64,000 nucleotides of DNA from Dactylosporangium sucinum (GTDB lineage: Bacteria > Actinomycetota > Actinomycetes > Mycobacteriales > Micromonosporaceae). A model generated the notes under the pieces. It searched no databases and had not been told where the DNA came from. It worked only from the letters and a program-made list of their open reading frames with translations. Of this stretch, positions 40,680 to 48,978 are shown piece after piece; the first letter of the stretch is position 1; every line of letters starts with the position of its first letter. The translations under genes were made by a program, and so were the position numbers. The DNA lies in NCBI RefSeq assembly GCF_014647515.1, contig NZ_BMPI01000023.1, forward strand, positions 62,001-126,000, in the 5' to 3' direction.

Positions 40680-43031
40680 ATGTACCGCTCGCTGCATCAC
40701 GGCTGGACCGTCGCGCCCATCGGCCGGGAGGAGCCGGCCGAGACGCCCGCGACCGTGCCCGGCTGCGTGCACACCGACCTGCTCGCCGCCGGCGCCATCC
40801 CCGACCCGTACGCGGACGACAACGAGCTGCGGCTCGGCTGGATCGGGCGCACCGACTGGCGGTACAGGACCTCCTTCGACTGGCAGGACGAGGGCTTCGA
40901 CCGCGTGGACCTGGTGTGCGACGGCCTCGACGCGGTCGCCTCGGTGTGGGTCAACGGCACCGAGGTGGGCCGCACGCAGAACATGCACCGCCGCTACCGG
41001 TTCGACGTCACCGGCCTGCTCCGGCCGGGCGCCAACGAGCTGCGGGTCGACTTCACCGCCCCCTACACCTACGCGGAGGCGGAGGCCGGACGGCTCGGCG
41101 CCCGGCCCGGGCCGTACGCCGAGCCGTACCCGTTCATCCGCAAGATGGCCTGCAACTTCGGCTGGGACTGGGGCCCGACGCTGGTGACCGCCGGCATCTG
41201 GCGCGCGATCGGGCTCGACTCCTGGTCCGGGGTGCGCATCGCCGAGGTACGGCCGAGCTCCCGCACCGACGGCGTCGACGTCGGGATCACCGTCGAGCGC
41301 GCGGCCGAGGGCGCCGTCGAGGTGGCCGCCACCGTCGGCGACGTGCGGGTCGAGGGCAAGCTCGCGCCCGGCCAGGCCGCGACGACCCTGCGCGTGGACG
41401 TGCCCGGCGCCCGGCTGTGGTGGCCCCGCGGGCACGGTGAGCCTCACCTGTACCCGCTCGTCGTCACGGCCGGCGACGACAGCCGGACGACCCGGGTCGG
41501 CCTGCGCAGCGTCGAGCTCGACCCCGACGCGTTCCGGGTCAGCGTCAACGGCGAGCCGGTCTTCCTGCGCGGCTTCAACTGGATCCCGGACGACACCTTC
41601 CCGGCCCGCACGACCGCCGCCGACCTGCGGGAGCGGTTCGGCCAGGCGATCGACGCCGGCGCCAACGCGCTGCGCGTGTGGGGCGGCGGCGTCTACGAGT
41701 CCGACGCGTTCTACGCCCTCGCCGACGAGCTGGGGCTGCTGGTCTGGCAGGACTTCCCGTTCGCCTGCGCCGCGTACCCCGAGGAGGAGCCGTTCGCGAG
41801 CGAGGTCGAGGCGGAGGCGCGCGACAACATCGCCCGGCTGATGGGCCACCCGAGCCTGGTGCTGTGGTGCGGCAACAACGAGAACATCGAGGGCCATCAG
41901 CACTGGGGCTGGCCGGCCGAGCTTGACGGCCGCAGCTGGGGCGCCGGCTTCTACTACGACCTGCTGCCGCGGCTGGTCGCCGAGCTCGATCCGGGCCGCC
42001 CGTACTGGCCGGGCAGCCCGTACTCCGGCGCGCCCGACCGCGACGTGCACGACCCCGCCACCGGCACCGTCCACATCTGGACCGTCTGGGGCTCGCGGGA
42101 CTACACGCACTACGCCGACTACACGCCGCGGTTCGTGGCCGAGTTCGGCTTCCAGGGCCCGCCGACGTACGCGACGCTGCGCGCCGCCGTCAGTGACGAA
42201 CCCCTGGCCGCCGACTCGCCCGGGGTACACCACCATCAGAAGGCCGTCGAGGGCAACGAGAAGCTCCTGCGCGGGCTCGGCGACCATCTGCCGGCACCGG
42301 CCACGTTCGACGACTGGCACTACTTCACGCAGCTCAACCAGGCGCGGGCCATGTCGTTCGGGGTCCGGCGGTTCCGGGCGCTGATGCCGTACTGCATGGG
42401 CACGCTCGTCTGGCAGCTCAACGACTGCTGGCCGGTCACGTCGTGGGCGGCGGTCGACGGCGGGCGGCGGCGCAAGCCGCTGTGGTACGAGCTGCGCCGC
42501 GCCTACGCCCCCCGCCTGCTCACCTTCCACGAGGACGCCGTCGCGGTCGTCAACGACACCGCGACGCCGTGGACCGGGCTGCTGCGGCTGACCCGGCGCG
42601 CGCTCGACGGGACGGTCCTCGACGCGGTGTCGCTGCCGGTCTCGGCCGGCCCGCGGGCGGTGGCCTCGGTGGCGGTGCCGTTCGCGGCGGGCGACGTGCG
42701 GCGGGAGCTCTTCGTGGCCGAGCTCGGCGCCGCGCGGGCGCTGCGGTTCCTGGCCGAGGACCCGGTGGTGGACTACCCGCCCGCCGAGCTGTCGACCGAG
42801 GTCACGCCGGTCGACGGGGGCTGCGCCGTGCGGGTCGTCGCGCACACGGTCGTGCGGGAGCTGGCGCTGTTCCCGGACCGGCTGCACCCGTCGGCGGTTG
42901 TCGACGATCAGCTCGTCACGTTGCTGCCGGGGGAGAGCGTGACGTTCACCGTGCGCAGCGACGTGCCGCTCGACCCCGCGGCGCTCGTCGCGCACCCGGT
43001 GCTGCGCTGCCTCAACGAGGCCCGGCCGTGA
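40680..43031 (+). CDS. GH2 beta-mannosidase
   Basis: This 783-residue cytosolic protein follows the GH2 plan. A sugar-binding jelly roll at about 1-170 contains VPGCVHTDLLAAGAIPDPYA. An immunoglobulin-like domain and a TIM barrel with NGEPVFLRGFNWIPDD follow. The acid/base is Glu401 in WCGNNENIEGHQHWG and the nucleophile is Glu488 in VAEFGFQGPP. A C-terminal beta domain completes it. The start motif and the GNNENIEG loop are typical of beta-mannosidases rather than beta-galactosidases. It probably trims imported manno-oligosaccharides to mannose. It shares a promoter/operator with the secreted mannanase and is followed by a GH1 gene. Confidence 0.94.
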   Translation: MYRSLHHGWTVAPIGREEPAETPATVPGCVHTDLLAAGAIPDPYADDNELRLGWIGRTDWRYRTSFDWQDEGFDRVDLVCDGLDAVASVWVNGTEVGRTQNMHRRYRFDVTGLLRPGANELRVDFTAPYTYAEAEAGRLGARPGPYAEPYPFIRKMACNFGWDWGPTLVTAGIWRAIGLDSWSGVRIAEVRPSSRTDGVDVGITVERAAEGAVEVAATVGDVRVEGKLAPGQAATTLRVDVPGARLWWPRGHGEPHLYPLVVTAGDDSRTTRVGLRSVELDPDAFRVSVNGEPVFLRGFNWIPDDTFPARTTAADLRERFGQAIDAGANALRVWGGGVYESDAFYALADELGLLVWQDFPFACAAYPEEEPFASEVEAEARDNIARLMGHPSLVLWCGNNENIEGHQHWGWPAELDGRSWGAGFYYDLLPRLVAELDPGRPYWPGSPYSGAPDRDVHDPATGTVHIWTVWGSRDYTHYADYTPRFVAEFGFQGPPTYATLRAAVSDEPLAADSPGVHHHQKAVEGNEKLLRGLGDHLPAPATFDDWHYFTQLNQARAMSFGVRRFRALMPYCMGTLVWQLNDCWPVTSWAAVDGGRRRKPLWYELRRAYAPRLLTFHEDAVAVVNDTATPWTGLLRLTRRALDGTVLDAVSLPVSAGPRAVASVAVPFAAGDVRRELFVAELGAARALRFLAEDPVVDYPPAELSTEVTPVDGGCAVRVVAHTVVRELALFPDRLHPSAVVDDQLVTLLPGESVTFTVRSDVPLDPAALVAHPVLRCLNEARP

Positions 43032-43084
43032 CCCGCGCGCTCGCGGTCGACGGCGCGGCCGCGCTCGCCCTGGCGGCGTCATGA
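43028..43084 (+). other. Possible 18-codon linking ORF between GH2 and GH1
   Basis: A GTG overlapping the GH2 stop (GTGA at 43028) opens an 18-codon frame (VTRALAVDGAAALALAAS) whose TGA (43082-43084) overlaps the GH1 start ATG (43081). It could carry ribosomes from GH2 to GH1, which lacks its own ribosome site. It may also be chance in a GC-rich sequence. Confidence 0.35.
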
Positions 43085-44340
43085 GGCCAGGTTTCCGCTG
43101 GGGCGTGGCCACCTCGGCGTACCAGATCGAGGGCGCCGCCGCCGAGGACGGCCGCGGACCGTCCATCTGGGACACGTTCAGCCACACGCCGGGCGCGATC
43201 GCCGACGGCGGCACCGGCGACGTGGCCTGCGACCACTACCGCCGCCTCGACGAGGACCTCGGCCTCCTGAGCCGCCTCGGCGTCGACACCTACCGGTTCT
43301 CGGTCGCCTGGCCGCGGGTCCAGCCGACCGGCACCGGCCCCGCCAACCCGGCCGGCCTGGACTTCTACGACCGGCTGGTCGACGGCCTGCTGGCGCGCGG
43401 GATCGATCCGTGGCTCACGCTGTACCACTGGGATCTCCCGCAACCGCTGGAGGACGACGGCGGCTGGCCGGAGCGCGACACCGCCCACCGCTTCGCCGAG
43501 TACGCCGGCCTCGTCCTGGACCGCCTCGGCGACCGCGTCCCCGTCTGGACCACGCTCAACGAGCCCTGGTGCGTGGCGATGTACGGCTACGCCGACGGCA
43601 TCCACGCCCCCGGCCGCCGCGACTTCCCGGCCGCGATCCGCGCGGTGCACCACCTCCTGCTGGGCCACGGCCTGGCCGCGGCGCGGATCCGGGCCCGGCC
43701 GGTGCGGGTCGGCATCACGCTGAACCTCGCCAACACGCTCCCGGCCCCGGGCACCACCGGCCTCGACGACGAGATCCGCCGCTTGGACGGCCTGTCGACC
43801 CGGATGTACCTCGACGCGTTGGTCCACGGCCGCTACCCGGACGACGTCCTGCGGGACCTCGCCGCGCGCGGCGCACCGCTGCCGGTCGAGGACGGCGACG
43901 CGGCCCTGATCGCGGCCCCGCTCGACGTCCTCGGCGTGAACTACTACTTCGACACGGTGCTCGGCGCGGACGGCACCGAGGTCCGGGCGGGCCCCGTGAC
44001 GGGCATGGGCTGGCCGGTCACCCCGCACGGCCTGACCGCGCTGCTGCTGCGCCTGCATCGCGAGTACCCCGGGCTGCCGGTGGTCGTGACGGAGAACGGC
44101 ACGGTCATGCCCGACGACGCCGACCGCACGGCGTTCCTGTCCGCCCACGTCGACGCCGTCGAGCGGGCGGTCGCGGCGGGCGCCGACGTGCGCGGCTACT
44201 TCGTGTGGACGCTGCTGGACAACTTCGAGTGGGGTCACGGCTACGGGCCCCGGTTCGGCCTGGTCGAGGTCGACCACGCGACCCAGCGCCGCACCCCGCG
44301 CGGCAGCTTCCACTGGTACCGCGCCCGGATCAGCGGCTGA
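43081..44340 (+). CDS. GH1 beta-glycosidase
   Basis: This 419-residue cytosolic TIM-barrel enzyme has an N-terminal GVATSAYQIEGAAAEDGRGP followed by SIWDTF, acid/base Glu161 in TLNEPWC, nucleophile Glu338 in VVTENG, and the substrate region WTLLDNFEWGHGYGPRFGLV. GH1 enzymes here are usually beta-glucosidases, though some accept mannosides. Together with GH26 and GH2 it would fit glucomannan breakdown. It lacks a clear ribosome site, so coupling to the upstream gene is likely. The 140 bp after it (44341-44480) show no gene I can support. Confidence 0.94.
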   Translation: MRPGFRWGVATSAYQIEGAAAEDGRGPSIWDTFSHTPGAIADGGTGDVACDHYRRLDEDLGLLSRLGVDTYRFSVAWPRVQPTGTGPANPAGLDFYDRLVDGLLARGIDPWLTLYHWDLPQPLEDDGGWPERDTAHRFAEYAGLVLDRLGDRVPVWTTLNEPWCVAMYGYADGIHAPGRRDFPAAIRAVHHLLLGHGLAAARIRARPVRVGITLNLANTLPAPGTTGLDDEIRRLDGLSTRMYLDALVHGRYPDDVLRDLAARGAPLPVEDGDAALIAAPLDVLGVNYYFDTVLGADGTEVRAGPVTGMGWPVTPHGLTALLLRLHREYPGLPVVVTENGTVMPDDADRTAFLSAHVDAVERAVAAGADVRGYFVWTLLDNFEWGHGYGPRFGLVEVDHATQRRTPRGSFHWYRARISG

Positions 44341-44480
44341 CGGGTGCCGTCCGGCGGGGACCACCGCGGCGGTGCGGGCGGCATTCCCGGACGAGGTCTT
44401 CAAGGTCGACACCGGCACGGCCCAGGGCACCCTCGTGGCGGCGGTCGGCGTGCCTGCCGAGCGCGACTGCGGCAGTAGGT

Positions 44481-45782
44481 TCAGCCCGCGTCGCGGGCGA
44501 GCAGGTCGTCCAGGGACTCCCGGCGGACCAGGACCCGGGCGCGACCGCCGGCCACAGCGAGCAGCGCCGGGCGCCTGACCAGGTGGAAGTTGGTGGCCCG
44601 GGCGTGGTGGTAGGCGCCGGTGCCGGCGACGGCGAGCAGGTCGCCCGGGTGCACGTCGGCGGGTAGCTCCGCGTCGGGCACGACCACGTCGTCGGCGTCG
44701 TTGTGCCGGCCGACCACCACGGCCGGCCCGGCGGCGGCGCGGCCGGTGCGGCCGATCAGCACGGCGCTGTGCCGGCTGCCGCACAGCGCGGTGGCCGGGC
44801 AGTCCGTCATCCCGCCGTCGACGGCGACGAGCCGGTCGCCGGCCTGGGTCCGGGTCACGGCGAGGACGCGGTACACGGTCACGCCGGCCCGGGCCACCAC
44901 GGCCCGGCCGGGGGAAACGGTGAGCCGGGGCGCGGGCAGGCCGTGCCGGCCGGCCTCCAGGTGCAGCACCGACCGCATGCGGGTGGCGAACCCCGCCAGT
45001 GCCAGGTCGAACTCCTCCGGGCGGTAGGCGACGGCGTGCCCGCCGCCGAGGTTCAGCCGCTCCGGTGCGACGCCGTGCGCGCGGTACATGACGGACGCGA
45101 ACTCGCACAGCCGGCTGATCTCCCGTTCGTACTGGCTGAACCGGCTGAGCTGATGCCCGATCGAGCAGTCGTAGCCGGCCAGCCGCAGCCCGGGCTGGCC
45201 CGCGATCCGGGCGACGGCCGCGGCCGCCTCGCCGCCGGCGACCCGCAGGCCGAACCGGCGGTCCGGCCCGTCGACGATCCTGAGGAGCACCCGCTGTCCC
45301 GCCGGCGCGGTCGCCGCGAGCCGGGTGATCTCGCCCATGGACTCCACGACGACAGTACCGACGCCGGCGCGGTACGCGACGTCGAGATCCTCGGGGGACT
45401 TCGCGCTGCCGTAGAGCACCACCCGCCCCATGTCGAACCCGGCGCGCTCGGCGACCCGGACCTCCCCGGCCGAGCCCGCGTAGAGCCCGAGGCCCTCGGC
45501 GGCGATCCAGCGGGCCACGTCGACGGTCAGCAGGGCCTTGCCGGTGTACGCCACGTCACCGGCCCCGAAGGCGCCCGCGTAGGTGCGGCAGCGCTCGCGG
45601 ACGTCCTCCTCGTCGAGGACGAAGGTGGGTGTACCGTGCTCCGCCGCGACGGCGGCCAGGCTGACCCCGCCGGCCCGCAGGTCACCGGCGTCGCCCCAGT
45701 GGGCGGTCCGTGGCCAGACGCCGGTGTCGAGGCGGGCCGGCAACGACGAGCGCAGCGAGGGGATGATGTCGGTGAGCGTCAT
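44481..45782 (-). CDS. PLP-dependent decarboxylase of the LysA/alanine-racemase fold, divergent active site
   Basis: This 433-residue protein has the fold-III PLP architecture: PLP-lysine in VAYTGKALLTVD, the phosphate loop LNLGGGHAVAY, and a C-terminal beta domain. Compared with diaminopimelate decarboxylase, the EPGR motif is SPGRAVV, the CESxD motif is CGSRHS, and the C-terminal Asn-Gly-Arg segment is NFHLVRRP. These changes fall at substrate-binding positions, so it may decarboxylate another amino acid in a specialised pathway rather than make lysine. The ATG at 45782 follows a poor ribosome site. It diverges from a STAS-domain gene across 172 bp with no other feature. Confidence 0.85.
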   Translation of the reverse strand: MTLTDIIPSLRSSLPARLDTGVWPRTAHWGDAGDLRAGGVSLAAVAAEHGTPTFVLDEEDVRERCRTYAGAFGAGDVAYTGKALLTVDVARWIAAEGLGLYAGSAGEVRVAERAGFDMGRVVLYGSAKSPEDLDVAYRAGVGTVVVESMGEITRLAATAPAGQRVLLRIVDGPDRRFGLRVAGGEAAAAVARIAGQPGLRLAGYDCSIGHQLSRFSQYEREISRLCEFASVMYRAHGVAPERLNLGGGHAVAYRPEEFDLALAGFATRMRSVLHLEAGRHGLPAPRLTVSPGRAVVARAGVTVYRVLAVTRTQAGDRLVAVDGGMTDCPATALCGSRHSAVLIGRTGRAAAGPAVVVGRHNDADDVVVPDAELPADVHPGDLLAVAGTGAYHHARATNFHLVRRPALLAVAGGRARVLVRRESLDDLLARDAG

Positions 45783-45954
45783 GCGGTCAACGCTGGCACC
45801 GCCGCTCCGGCCCGCCCAGACGTCCTGACGCAATCCCTACGCCGGCCCGCGTGAAGATTTCGTCAGGATCGCCGGCCCGGAGGGTGTCGTGGCCCACCCG
45901 GCTGAGCCGTGCCGCCCGCCTCCTCCTCGCCGAGGCCGCAGAAGTGATCGTGCG

Positions 45955-46326
45955 ATGAGTTTGACCGTCGCCGGCGGTCCTACCCGTGTGGAGATCTCGC
46001 TGGCGCTCGGCCCGGTGGTCGCGCGGTCCGACATCGGCGGGCTGTGCGCCGGGCTCGCCGAGCGGCTGCGCGGCGGGCCCGGCGGCACCGTCGTGTGCGA
46101 CGTGGCCCGGGTGGCCCGGCCCGACGTGGTGACGGTGGAGGCGCTGGCCCGGCTGCGGCTCACCGCCCGCCGGCTCGGGTGGCGGCTGGTCGTCACCGGG
46201 GCCGGGCCGGCCCTCGTTGAGCTCGCCGGGCTGCTCGGGCTAGTCGAGGTGGTCCGGGAGGCCGAAAAGTGGGAACAGCCGGGCGGTGTCCAGGAAGTTG
46301 TTGACGCCGGCGATCCGCCCGCCTGA
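45955..46326 (+). CDS. STAS-domain protein (anti-sigma-factor-antagonist-like)
   Basis: This 123-residue protein is a single STAS-type fold: VEISLALGPVVARSDIGGLC, GTVVCDVARVARPDVVTVEA and LARLRLTARRLGWRLVVTG. The usual phospho-acceptor Ser of the DSSG loop is not present (PDVVTV), so phosphorylation control is doubtful. The last 29 residues are read from DNA that also encodes, on the other strand, the end of the ECF sigma factor, an 87-bp convergent overlap. A functional link to that sigma factor is possible but not shown. Confidence 0.75.
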   Translation: MSLTVAGGPTRVEISLALGPVVARSDIGGLCAGLAERLRGGPGGTVVCDVARVARPDVVTVEALARLRLTARRLGWRLVVTGAGPALVELAGLLGLVEVVREAEKWEQPGGVQEVVDAGDPPA

Positions 46327-47184
46327 CAGCTCCAGCACGATCAGCGCCCAGGGGCCGGTCGTGCGGTACTGGCCGAACGCCGGCATGCCGTTGGCCACGA
46401 CCGGGACCAGGCGCGAGCCCTGGCAGCCGGAGCCGGTGCCGGCCATCCAGGCGCGGATGTCGGCGGGGCCGCGCAGCCACAGCGGGAGCGGCGGCATCGA
46501 CAGGGTCGCGTCCTCGTGCAGCAGCGCGGTGAGCGCCTCGAGGTCGTACGCCTCGAACGCCTTGACGTAGCGGCCGAGGAGCGCCCGCTGCTCGTCGTCG
46601 AGCGGCCGGTGCACGTCGGCGGTGACGTCCGCGGTCGCCAGGGTGGCCCGGGCCCGCTGCAGCGCGCTGTTGACGCTGGCCACCGAGGTGTCGAGCAGCT
46701 CGGCCACCTCCTGCGCCGACCAGGCGAGGACCTCCCGCAGGATGAGCACCGCACGCTGCCGCGCCGGCAGGTGCTGCAGCGCGGCGACGAACGCGAGCCG
46801 GACCGACTCGCGCCCGGTGACGACGTCGGCCGGGTCGGCGCGCTCCGGCAGCACCCGGTCGTCGGGCACCGGGCCGACCCAGATCTCCTCCGGGCGCGGC
46901 TCGCCCGGGTCGGTGGCGGTCCCCGAGCCGGCCGGGCCGAGGTCCATCGGGCGGATCCGGCGCTGGGCGCTGGTCAGCATGGTCAGGCACACGTTGGTGG
47001 CGATGCGGTACAGCCAGGACCGCAGTGACGAGCGGCCCTCGAACTGCTCGGACCCGCGCCACGCCCGCACGAACGCCTCCTGCACGGCGTCCTCGGCGTC
47101 GAAGGCGGAGCCGAGCATCCGGTAGCAGTACCCGGTCAGCTCGGCGCGGTGCGCTTCCAGTTCGGCGGTGTTCACGATGCCCAA
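46240..47184 (-). CDS. ECF sigma factor with C-terminal SnoaL-like domain (SigG/ECF56-like)
   Basis: This 314-residue protein has sigma region 2 (LTGYCYRMLGSAFDAEDAVQ, then EAFVRAWRG with SWLYRIATNVCL), region 4 (LPARQRAVLILREVLAWSAQ, then EVAELLDTSVASVNSALQRA) and a C-terminal SnoaL/NTF2-like domain (YVKAFEAYDLEALTALLHED, then ATLSMPP and RIAGVNNFLDT). Such ECF factors have no classical anti-sigma; the tail domain is thought to regulate activity. The start is TTG 47184 with GGAAG 5 nt upstream, or GTG 47175. It diverges from an alpha/beta hydrolase that may be a target. Confidence 0.92.
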   Translation of the reverse strand: MGIVNTAELEAHRAELTGYCYRMLGSAFDAEDAVQEAFVRAWRGSEQFEGRSSLRSWLYRIATNVCLTMLTSAQRRIRPMDLGPAGSGTATDPGEPRPEEIWVGPVPDDRVLPERADPADVVTGRESVRLAFVAALQHLPARQRAVLILREVLAWSAQEVAELLDTSVASVNSALQRARATLATADVTADVHRPLDDEQRALLGRYVKAFEAYDLEALTALLHEDATLSMPPLPLWLRGPADIRAWMAGTGSGCQGSRLVPVVANGMPAFGQYRTTGPWALIVLELSGGRIAGVNNFLDTARLFPLFGLPDHLD

Positions 47185-47270
47185 AATATCTTCCGGCGGG
47201 ACCGATGAGTTACGGGCGGCGGCCTGGTCTGCACCGATGACGGTATGACAGCCACGCTGAGGAGCGCACG

Positions 47271-48062
47271 ATGACCTACGCCGACGTCAACGGGATCAAC
47301 CTGTACTTCGAGACGCACGGGACGGGGCGGCCGCTGGTCCTGCTGCACGGCGGCCTCGGCTCGGGCGAGATGTTCGCGCCCATCCTGCCGGCGCTGACCG
47401 ACCACCACCAGGTCATCCTGGTCGACGTCCAGGGCCACGGCCGCACCGCCGACATCGACCGGCCGCTCGACGTGCGGCTGATGGCCGACGACGTCGCGGC
47501 GCTCATCGACCACCTCGGGCTGGACCGCCCGGACGTGGTCGGCTACTCGCTCGGCGGCGGCATCGCGTTCAACGTCGCGATCCGGCACCCGGAGAAGGTC
47601 GGGCGGCTGGTCGCCGCGTCGGCGAACATCCGCCGCTCGGCCATCTACCCGGACATGCTGGCCCAGCAGGGCCAGGTGAGCGCGGCGGCCGCCGAGTTCA
47701 TGAAGGAGACGCCGATGTACGAGGCGTACCAACGGCTGGCGCCCCGCCCGGAGGACTTCCCGCGCCTGCTGGACAAGATCGGCCAGGCGATGGCGCAGGA
47801 CTTCGACTTCACCGAGGAGGTGCGCGGCCTGCAGGTGCCGACCCTGGTGGTCGCCGCGGACGCCGACATGGCCCCGCCGAGCCACTTCGTCGAGGTCTTC
47901 AACCTGCTCGACGGCGGCCTGCGCGACGGCGGCTGGGGCGGCGAGGGCCGGCCGAAGGGCGGCCACGCCCTGGCGATCCTGCCCGGCCTGACGCACTACG
48001 ACCTGTTCATGTCCCCGCTGTTCGCCACCGCGACGCTCGCGTTCCTCGACCAGGACCGCTGA
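47271..48062 (+). CDS. Alpha/beta hydrolase
   Basis: This 263-residue cytosolic enzyme has oxyanion strand VLLHGGLGSGEMF, acid-adjacent DVQGHGRT, nucleophile elbow GYSLGGG, and the late segments VVAADADMAPP and LPGLTHYDLF carrying the Asp and His. A Gly-rich insertion (DGGLRDGGWGGEGRPKGGHA) precedes the His. It is similar to esterases and haloperoxidase-like hydrolases; the substrate is unknown. GAGGAG before the ATG is a strong ribosome site. It faces the ECF sigma gene divergently. Confidence 0.9.
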   Translation: MTYADVNGINLYFETHGTGRPLVLLHGGLGSGEMFAPILPALTDHHQVILVDVQGHGRTADIDRPLDVRLMADDVAALIDHLGLDRPDVVGYSLGGGIAFNVAIRHPEKVGRLVAASANIRRSAIYPDMLAQQGQVSAAAAEFMKETPMYEAYQRLAPRPEDFPRLLDKIGQAMAQDFDFTEEVRGLQVPTLVVAADADMAPPSHFVEVFNLLDGGLRDGGWGGEGRPKGGHALAILPGLTHYDLFMSPLFATATLAFLDQDR

Positions 48063-48075
48063 CCGCCCTGTTCCT

Positions 48076-48117
48076 GGACGTTGGCCGGTCTATCACGGGG
48101 TAGATCGGCCAACGTCC
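48076..48117. terminator. Strong bidirectional hairpin between convergent genes
   Basis: GGACGTTGGCCGGTCTA (48076-48092) pairs with TAGATCGGCCAACGTCC (48101-48117). The stem is 17 bp with one mismatch and the loop is 8 nt. It lies between the hydrolase and the GntR regulator, which converge. Confidence 0.8.
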
Positions 48118-48147
48118 TGTTCCCGGCGGAGGGGCCGGCAAGGGACG

Positions 48148-48978
48148 CTACGAGCGGTCGGCGTCGTAGTCCATGCGGGGCATGCCGTACTCGTCGACGA
48201 CGCGCACCGACGGGGCGTCCGTCGACGCCACGTAGAGCTGGGACGCCTTGAGGTGCGCGCGCGTCACGCGGCCGGCCAGGTCGGCGTCGCCCGCCTCGAT
48301 GGCCTTGAGGATCGAGTCGTGCGCCCGCAGCACCTCCCGGCGCAGCTCCACCGACGGATAGCTGGCCTCGTCGGCCGCCCGGCGGGCCCAGCCGCGCTCC
48401 TGGACGCTCCAGATGCTCTCCATCATCCCGGCGAACATGCGCAGCGTCTGGTTGCCGGCCGCGTCGACGAGCGCCTCGTGGAACTTGACGGAGGCGCCGG
48501 TGAACGCCGGGCCGTCGGCGACGACCGCCTCGGCCTCGTCGTTGAGCTCGCGCAGGCGCTGGCCGACGGCGCCGTGGTCGTCGCGCAGCGCGGCCTGCTC
48601 GGCGCAGAACGGTTCGAGGAGGTTGCGGGCCGTGGCCAGGTCGGTCAGCGGGATCGAGCGCGAGTGCAGCAGGAGGCCCATGTGGTAGGCCGCCGAGTGG
48701 GCGGTGGGGCTGCGCACGACGATGCCGCCGACCTTGCCGCGGCGCACCGTCAGCAGCCCCTCGGTCTCCAGGATGCGGATCGCCTCGCGCAGGCTCGGCC
48801 GGCTGGCCGGGAACTCCTGCAGCAGCTGCGCCTCCGGGGGCAGCTCGGCGCCGTCGACCAGGTCGCCCTCGAGGATGCGCAGCCGCAGCTGCGCCGCCAC
48901 CGCCTCGGCCACGCGCGGGGTGCGCAGCGGCATGCGATGCTGGCGCCCGGGCAGCTCTGACATCTCGGACTCGGACAC
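48148..48978 (-). CDS. GntR/FadR-family regulator
   Basis: This 276-residue protein has a winged HTH (RVAEAVAAQLRLRILEGDLV, PEAQLLQEFPASRPSLREAI and RILETEGLLTVRRGKVGGIV) and a C-terminal all-helical FCD ligand domain with His residues (KFHEALVDAAGNQ, RAHDSILKAIEAGD, VTRAHLKAS) that could bind a metal or acyl ligand. The GTG at 48978 abuts the SDR stop; ATG 48963 is an alternative. It is the last gene of the SDR-dehydrogenase operon and probably represses it. Confidence 0.93.
   Translation of the reverse strand: MSESEMSELPGRQHRMPLRTPRVAEAVAAQLRLRILEGDLVDGAELPPEAQLLQEFPASRPSLREAIRILETEGLLTVRRGKVGGIVVRSPTAHSAAYHMGLLLHSRSIPLTDLATARNLLEPFCAEQAALRDDHGAVGQRLRELNDEAEAVVADGPAFTGASVKFHEALVDAAGNQTLRMFAGMMESIWSVQERGWARRAADEASYPSVELRREVLRAHDSILKAIEAGDADLAGRVTRAHLKASQLYVASTDAPSVRVVDEYGMPRMDYDADRS

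Noticed and set aside
44341..44480. A plus-strand fragment (FPDEVFKVDTGTAQGTLVAA) after GH1
   Set aside because: It looks faintly protein-like but has no start signal, family match or clear extent, so I left it unassigned.
43012..45108. A 698-codon minus-strand frame over the GH1 gene
   Set aside because: It crosses from antisense of GH1 into a wrong frame of the LysA-like gene and has no recognisable domain.
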